A DNA stretch of 17,050 bases from JAWVFN01 sp963696625 (GTDB lineage: Bacteria; Actinomycetota; Thermoleophilia; Solirubrobacterales; 70-9). Position numbers and translations under genes: made by a program. The stretch covers positions 1 through 17,050 of the forward strand of contig CAVOKZ010000003.1 of NCBI GenBank assembly GCA_963696625.1, written 5' to 3'. The number at the start of each line of letters is the position of its first letter. Positions within the stretch are counted from its first letter, which is position 1. Positions 13,878 to 17,050 of this stretch are shown here, in pieces. Under the pieces are notes generated by a model. The model was not told the DNA's origin. It was given only the letters and a program-made list of their open reading frames with translations, and searched no databases.

Positions 13878-14275
13878 GGAAGGGGCGGTTCCCGACCGGG
13901 CTTGCGCTGCTGCTCGCTGCGGGGGCGCTGGTCGCGCTGATCGTCCTGCCCTCGGGCGGGGACGACGACAAGAGCGAGCCGACCACGACCACCGCGACCG
14001 TCCCGGCCTCGGAGCACACCGCGATCGCGACCGTCCTCGTCGCCGTCGGGGGCGGCGACCCGCTGCCGTACCGCCGGGACGGGGACGTTTTCGAGAACCG
14101 CGAGGCCGTGCTGCCGGCGAAGCCGCGCGGCTATTACCGCGAGTACACCGTGCCGACGCCGGGATCCGAGGACCGCGGCGCGCGACGGCTGGTGATCGGC
14201 GCCGATGGCGACGTCTGGTACACGGCCGACCACTACCGCTCGTTCCAGCAGCTCGACCCCGAGGACTACAAGTGA
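13874..14275 (+). CDS. Barnase-like guanyl-specific ribonuclease, exported or membrane-anchored
   Basis: The 133 residues begin with a basic start and a hydrophobic helix (GLALLLAAGALVALIVLP, 9-26), then a Thr-rich linker, then a microbial ribonuclease N1/T1 domain: DPLPYRRDGDVFENREAVLP, GYYREYTVPTPG, DRGARRLVIGADG and WYTADHYRSF. The barnase catalytic residues are matched by Glu90 (barnase Glu73), Arg101 (Arg83), Arg105 (Arg87) and His120 (His102), with the last pair spaced exactly as in barnase. So it should cleave RNA after G. The product would leave the cytoplasm or stay tethered outside. The ATG overlaps the hisA stop, and the TGA overlaps the start of a barstar-like gene (GTGA 14272-14275). 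This is the usual toxin-inhibitor pairing, but in an unusual place inside a his operon. Confidence 0.88.
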   Translation: MRKGRFPTGLALLLAAGALVALIVLPSGGDDDKSEPTTTTATVPASEHTAIATVLVAVGGGDPLPYRRDGDVFENREAVLPAKPRGYYREYTVPTPGSEDRGARRLVIGADGDVWYTADHYRSFQQLDPEDYK

Positions 14276-14667
14276 CGCCGCTGTTCGCCGAGGACATCGC
14301 CAAGCCGGGCTGGCAGTGCATCCACTTCACCGACTCGGCGCCGCTGCCGGACTCGGTCTCGAGCAAGGGGGTGCACGCCGTCGTCGTCGACGGATCGGCG
14401 GTCGACTCCAAGGTCGATCTGATGAACGCTCTCGCGATCGCGCTCGACTTCCCGGATCACTTCGGCGCCAACTGGGATGCGCTCGACGACAGCCTCCGCG
14501 ACCTCTCCTGGCTCGGCGAGCGAAACCAGGCGCTGATCGTCACCGGCGCCGCCGCCCTGTGGCGCGATCACGCCGATCTCGCCGGCGGCCTGGTCGAGTC
14601 ATGGCTCGGGGCCGCCGCCCGCTGGGCCGACCTGGGTATCGGCTTTCACCTCGTGTTCGAGTGGTGA
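14272..14667 (+). CDS. Barstar-like ribonuclease inhibitor
   Basis: The 131-residue protein has the barstar (RNAase inhibitor) core from about residue 34: HAVVVDGSAVDSKVDLMNAL, then FPDHFGANWDALDDSLRDLSWL, and a terminal strand GIGFHLVFEW. Barstar Asp35 and Asp39, which plug the barnase active site, correspond to Asp69 and Asp73. Barstar Trp38 is replaced by Asp72. It has no signal peptide, so it would act in the cytoplasm and protect the cell from the coupled RNase before export. It is longer than barstar itself (about 90 residues) because of an N-terminal extension. GTG 14272 is chosen for its 4-base overlap with the RNase stop. Confidence 0.87.
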   Translation: MTPLFAEDIAKPGWQCIHFTDSAPLPDSVSSKGVHAVVVDGSAVDSKVDLMNALAIALDFPDHFGANWDALDDSLRDLSWLGERNQALIVTGAAALWRDHADLAGGLVESWLGAAARWADLGIGFHLVFEW

Positions 14668-14674
14668 ATAGGAT
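14645..14674 (+). promoter_or_regulatory. Weak candidate promoter for the DUF4389 gene
   Basis: TTCACC (14645-14650), an 18-base spacer and TAGGAT (14669-14674) could start transcription about 30 bases before ATG 14711. The -35 lies in the barstar coding end. The gene could equally be read from the his operon. Confidence 0.25.
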
Positions 14675-14710
14675 CGAGCCGAGGGGTTCGTCCCAACAGA
14701 GGAGTGAAAG

Positions 14711-15277
14711 ATGAAGAGCGACTATCCCGTCAGGTACGACGTCGACCGTCCCGGCGAGCTGGACCGCCTCACCACAGGCCTCCGAATCTTCGTGGTCATC
14801 CCGATCGCCATCGTGCTCGGGCTGATGAGGAGGTTGGTGGTCTTGCCGACGCTGCTGCTCATCCTCTTCGGCCAGAAGTACCCGCGCTGGTGGTTCGACT
14901 TCAACCTCGAGTACACCCGGTTCGCGGCGCGAGTCGACGCCTATCTGGGGTTGCTCCGTGACGAGTACCCGTCGACCGACGAGAAGCAGGCAGTCCATGT
15001 CGAGATCGACTACCCGACGGCCGAGAAGGACCTGAATCGCTGGCTGCCGCTGGTCAAGTGGCTGCTGGCCATCCCGCACTACGTCCTGCTCGTGTTCCTG
15101 GGGATCGGCGCCCTCTTCTCGGTGATCATCGCCTGGTTCGCGATTCTGTTCACCGGCCGTTACCCAGAGGGCCTGTTCGACTACGTGGTCGGCGTCCACC
15201 GCTGGGGCTTGCGCGTCGCCGGATACGCGTTCCTGCTGGTCACCGACAAGTACCCGCCCTTCTCACTCGAGCCGTAG
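14711..15277 (+). CDS. DUF4389 family membrane protein
   Basis: The 188 residues start MKSDYPVRYDVDRPGELDRL and contain hydrophobic segments at about 24-53 (IFVVIPIAIVLGLM and VVLPTLLLILFG) and 113-148 (WLLAIPHYVLLVFLGIGALF, IIAWFAILFTGRYP), and end with GLRVAGYAFLLVTDKYPPFSL. The repeated YP..Y..D...PG..R and WF.ILFTG(R/Q)YP patterns are characteristic of DUF4389 proteins, whose function I do not know. A strong Shine-Dalgarno sequence, AGAGGAG (14698-14704), sits seven bases before the ATG, unlike the coupled his genes. It separates barstar from hisF and is followed by the dispersed repeat copy C. Confidence 0.85.
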   Translation: MKSDYPVRYDVDRPGELDRLTTGLRIFVVIPIAIVLGLMRRLVVLPTLLLILFGQKYPRWWFDFNLEYTRFAARVDAYLGLLRDEYPSTDEKQAVHVEIDYPTAEKDLNRWLPLVKWLLAIPHYVLLVFLGIGALFSVIIAWFAILFTGRYPEGLFDYVVGVHRWGLRVAGYAFLLVTDKYPPFSLEP

Positions 15278-15290
15278 GGCTAACGGCTTC

Positions 15291-15366
15291 GCCATCAACC
15301 CCCGCCTCCTCCGCTTCGCGTCCGGGGGCGGCGGGGGACGGCTCTCCAGGAATGGCCCTTATCGGC
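15291..15366 (+). repeat. Dispersed 76-bp repeat, copy C, directly upstream of hisF
   Basis: This intergenic copy matches 1389-1464 (inside dnaE2) at 72/76 with no indels; differences are at repeat positions 11, 32, 49 and 59, all G/C exchanges. Bases 15303-15330 are identical to 3954-3981 at the dnaE2 start. The hairpin core (inner CGC-TTC-GCG) is followed by a less structured part ending CCCTTATCGGC, eight bases before the hisF -10 element. Confidence 0.85.
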
Positions 15367-15373
15367 TGGTAGG

Positions 15374-15379
15374 TACTGT
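15374..15379 (+). promoter_or_regulatory. -10 element of a likely leaderless hisF promoter
   Basis: TACTGT fits TANNNT and ends seven bases before GTG 15387, placing the transcription start at or next to that codon. No clear -35 is seen; the expected region overlaps the end of repeat copy C. Confidence 0.45.
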
Positions 15380-15386
15380 GGAACGC

Positions 15387-16145
15387 GTGGTCCTCAAGCG
15401 CGTGATCCCCTGCCTCGACGTCGACGCCGGCCGCGTCGTCAAGGGCACCAACTTCGTCGACATCCGCGACGCCGGCGATCCGGTCGAGCTCGCCGAGCGC
15501 TACGACGCCGAGGGCGCCGACGAGCTCGTCTTTCTCGACATCACCGCCTCGAGCGACCAGCGCGAGACGATCGTCGAGCTGGCGCGGCGGACGGCGGACA
15601 ACGTCTTCATCCCGTTCACGATCGGCGGCGGCATCCGCTCGGTTTCCGATGCACAGGCCGTGCTCGACGCCGGCGCCGACAAGGTCTCGGTCAACTCGGC
15701 GGCGCTCGCCCGGCCCGAGCTGATCACCGAGCTGGCGGAGCACTTCGGCTCGCAGTGCATCGTCGTCGCGATCGACGCCAAGCAGGAAGGCGACGGCTGG
15801 GGTGTCTACGTCAAAGGGGGGCGCGAGAAGGTCGACGGCCGCGAGGCCGTGGCCTGGGCGAAGGAGGCCGAGGAGAGGGGAGCGGGGGAGATCCTGCTGA
15901 CCAGCATGGACCGCGACGGGACCAAGGACGGCTATGACCTCGAGCTGACGCGCACCGTCGCCGACGCCGTCGGCATTCCGGTGATCGCCTCAGGCGGAGT
16001 CGGCGAGCTCTCGCACATGGTCGAGGGGATCGCCGAGGGTCACGCCGATGCCGTGCTCTCGGCGTCGGTCTTCCACTATGGCGAGCACACGATCGCCGCG
16101 GCCAAGGACGCGCTGGCCGAAGCCGGCATCCCGGTCAGGACCTGA
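15387..16145 (+). CDS. hisF: Imidazole glycerol phosphate synthase cyclase subunit HisF
   Basis: HisF is the TIM-barrel cyclase that takes ammonia from HisH to form IGP and AICAR. The 252 residues read MVLKRVIPCLDVDAGRVVKG at the start, with GGGIRS, VVAIDAKQ, GAGEILLTSMDRDGTKDGYD and ASGGVGELSHM further on. With the start at GTG 15387 the catalytic aspartates fall at Asp11 and Asp130, the canonical HisF numbering; the in-frame GTG 15378 would add three residues and overlaps the -10 box. It is separated from its partner hisH by hisA, the RNase/inhibitor pair, a membrane protein and repeat copy C, so it may have its own promoter. The TGA at 16143-16145 directly abuts the stop of the convergent SHOCT gene, leaving no intergenic DNA. 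Confidence 0.95.
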   Translation: MVLKRVIPCLDVDAGRVVKGTNFVDIRDAGDPVELAERYDAEGADELVFLDITASSDQRETIVELARRTADNVFIPFTIGGGIRSVSDAQAVLDAGADKVSVNSAALARPELITELAEHFGSQCIVVAIDAKQEGDGWGVYVKGGREKVDGREAVAWAKEAEERGAGEILLTSMDRDGTKDGYDLELTRTVADAVGIPVIASGGVGELSHMVEGIAEGHADAVLSASVFHYGEHTIAAAKDALAEAGIPVRT

Positions 16146-16398
16146 TCAGGCGAGCAGCTTTGCCTTCTGGGCGGCGAATTCCTCGTCGGTGAGGACGCCG
16201 CTCGCGTGCAGCTCGCCGAGGCTCCTTGAGCTGAGCGATCGGATCCGCCTGCGGCGCAGCCGGGGCGGCGGCGGGAGCGGCGGCGGCGTCCTGCTCGGCC
16301 CAGCGGGCGTTCTGCCGGCGCTGGACGCGGCCGCTGACCGCGGTAGCGGTGCCGGCGACAACTGCGGTTCTGGCGACTCCTCGCAACAGTGGGGGCAT
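16146..16398 (-). CDS. SHOCT-domain protein, frameshifted
   Basis: The N-terminal part from ATG 16398 reads MPPLLRGVARTAVVAGTATA, then VSGRVQRRQNARWAEQ, an Ala/Pro-rich linker, and DPIAQLKE. The expected SHOCT helices then appear in another frame: LGELHASGVLTDEEFAAQKAKLL, ending at 16146. One extra base in the GG pair at 16220-16221 (minus strand GAGCCTC) accounts for the shift. Removing it gives a protein of about 83 residues with a short N-terminal hydrophobic segment and a C-terminal SHOCT (short C-terminal) domain, normal for the family. SHOCT is thought to mediate oligomerisation. The start has an excellent GGAAGGAG ribosome site (16410-16403). It follows a DUF6325 gene by 11 bases. Whether the shift is real or a sequence error cannot be decided here. 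Confidence 0.75.
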
Positions 16399-16409
16399 GG
16401 CGCTCCTTC

Positions 16410-16838
16410 CTACTCGTCAGCCTCGGCGGCGTCGAGCGCCGCGAGGACAGCTTGGACGGGGATGCGGCCGTTGGCGACGAGCTGGGCGCCGGAACCCCGC
16501 AGCGCGGTCGCGAACGGCGCGGCCCATAGGTTCTCGTAGACAAGGACCGCAGCCGAGGTACCTGGCTCGAGCGCTCCGCCGGCCTCGCCGATGTCCTCGT
16601 CCGACAGCAGACCCGAGGAGGCGCCGTCGAAGATCGCGAGCTCGTCGCCGAGCTCGGAGATCTCGAGCCGGGTGACGGAACCGTCGTCGGCCTTGGCGAT
16701 GAAGACGAGATCGATGACGCGGATCAGGCCGCGATCGACGAGGCCGATTAGAAGCGGGGCCGCCTGGCCGTTCGGCTGCTTGTCGGGCCACTCGACGATC
16801 AGGTAGTCGATCGGCCCCAGTTCCATTCCCGCTTCCAC
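16410..16838 (-). CDS. DUF6325 family protein
   Basis: The 142-residue soluble protein contains ELGPIDYLIVEWP near the start, then LLIGLVDRGLIRVIDLVFIAK, GSVTRLEISEL, and C-terminal AAVLVYENLWAAPFATALRG and GRIPVQAVLAAL. The ELGPxDYLV start and the (V/I)DRGxIRxxDL segment fit DUF6325, small proteins often paired with SHOCT genes in actinobacteria; the function is not known to me. GTG 16838 is favoured because a TATGTT -10 ends six bases before it, giving a leaderless mRNA; ATG 16826 is the alternative, four codons later. It forms a two-gene operon with the downstream SHOCT gene (gap 11 bases). Confidence 0.75.
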   Translation of the reverse strand: MEAGMELGPIDYLIVEWPDKQPNGQAAPLLIGLVDRGLIRVIDLVFIAKADDGSVTRLEISELGDELAIFDGASSGLLSDEDIGEAGGALEPGTSAAVLVYENLWAAPFATALRGSGAQLVANGRIPVQAVLAALDAAEADE

Positions 16839-16844
16839 GCCCGC

Positions 16845-16850
16845 AACATA
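16845..16850 (-). promoter_or_regulatory. -10 element for the DUF6325-SHOCT operon
   Basis: On the minus strand TATGTT (16850-16845) is followed after six bases by GTG 16838. This is the same -10-to-start geometry as at hisF and suggests a leaderless transcript. A TTAACC sequence (16876-16871) lies 20 bases upstream of it, too far for an ideal -35. Confidence 0.45.
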
Positions 16851-16872
16851 TAGGAGCGCGCCCGCGGGCGGG

Positions 16873-17050
16873 TTAATTCTTTTGTTTACCCCGCTGCTTC
16901 TCGTGGTGGCGCTTTTTCGCCTTCTTCTTGGCCTTCTTCTTCTGTTTTCTGGCCTTCTTCTGCCGCTTCTCGGCCTGCTGCTTGGCCTTGCGCTTCTGCT
17001 TCTTTGTCACCTGGGCGCTGGTCGGCCGCGGCTTCAGCGCCACCACCCCG
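16873..17050 (-). CDS. Lysine-rich basic protein, C-terminal part (cut by the window edge)
   Basis: The minus-strand frame ending in TAA 16875-16873 encodes ALKPRPTSAQVTKKQKRKAK, then a run of Lys/Arg/Gln/Ala repeats (KKARKQ, KKKAKKKAKKRHHEKQ) and RGKQKN. It is open to the window edge, so the start is unknown; GTG codons at 17046 and 17043 could be starts of a ~57-residue protein, or it may be the tail of a longer one. The low-complexity basic sequence suggests binding to nucleic acid or another polyanion, but a specific function cannot be given. Coding is supported by an uninterrupted frame of AAG codons with GC-rich third positions. Confidence 0.55.
   Translation of the reverse strand, partial: GVVALKPRPTSAQVTKKQKRKAKQQAEKRQKKARKQKKKAKKKAKKRHHEKQRGKQKN

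Noticed and set aside
13874..14667. A mobile toxin-antitoxin island
   Set aside because: Both genes overlap their neighbours by four bases, share the local base composition and have no flanking repeats or integrase, so recent mobile insertion is not supported.
1..17050. tRNA or rRNA genes
   Set aside because: I saw no cloverleaf with a conserved T-loop sequence and no rRNA-like segments; the coding regions fill nearly all the window.

Overview
The window is very GC-rich bacterial DNA with short intergenic gaps and mostly ATGA/GTGA/TGATG gene overlaps. A TCGAAC-N4-GTTCGT LexA box, an ImuB/DnaE2 mutasome operon, DUF6504/DUF6325/SHOCT/DUF4389 small proteins, a MurA with Asp in place of the catalytic Cys, and likely leaderless starts point to an actinobacterium. 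Thermoleophilia (Solirubrobacterales-like) is my best guess from gene content; it is an inference, not a database result.

Layout. (1) 1-374: 3' end of a group II intron (maturase C-terminus, domains V and VI), followed by the 3' part of a small GlsB/YeaQ-type membrane protein gene (375-535). (2) 540-5444, minus strand: SOS mutagenesis operon imuB - DUF6504 - dnaE2 under a LexA box at 5444-5459. (3) 5513-6333, plus: a lipoprotein and a tandem zinc-finger protein, then an orphan promoter plus terminator at 6382-6476 that could make a ~60-nt RNA. (4) 6484-7530, minus: membrane-anchored alpha/beta hydrolase, divergent from murA with a shared, symmetric -10 element. (5) 7556-16145, plus: murA - hisZ - hisG - hisD - hisB - hisH - hisA - barnase-like RNase - barstar-like inhibitor - DUF4389 protein - hisF. 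hisC and hisI/hisE are not in the window. (6) 16146-17050, minus: SHOCT protein, DUF6325 protein and the 3' end of a Lys-rich protein.

How it fits together. HisZ/HisG, HisD, HisB, HisH/HisF and HisA cover much of histidine biosynthesis. A secreted-type ribonuclease and its putative inhibitor are translationally coupled to the end of hisA. On the other strand, ImuB and DnaE2 would form the DNA-damage-inducible error-prone polymerase complex.

Most unusual features: (a) a 76-bp dispersed repeat, 72/76 identical between a copy inserted in frame in dnaE2 and one directly upstream of hisF; its hairpin core also supplies the dnaE2 start region, and a look-alike hairpin ends imuB; (b) the barnase/barstar pair inside the his operon; (c) a heptanucleotide array that fills the hisB-hisH gap and includes the hisB stop codon; (d) single-base frameshifts in murA and the SHOCT gene, which may be sequence errors. 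No gene-free stretch exceeds 300 bases; the longest is 6334-6483 (about 150 bases).
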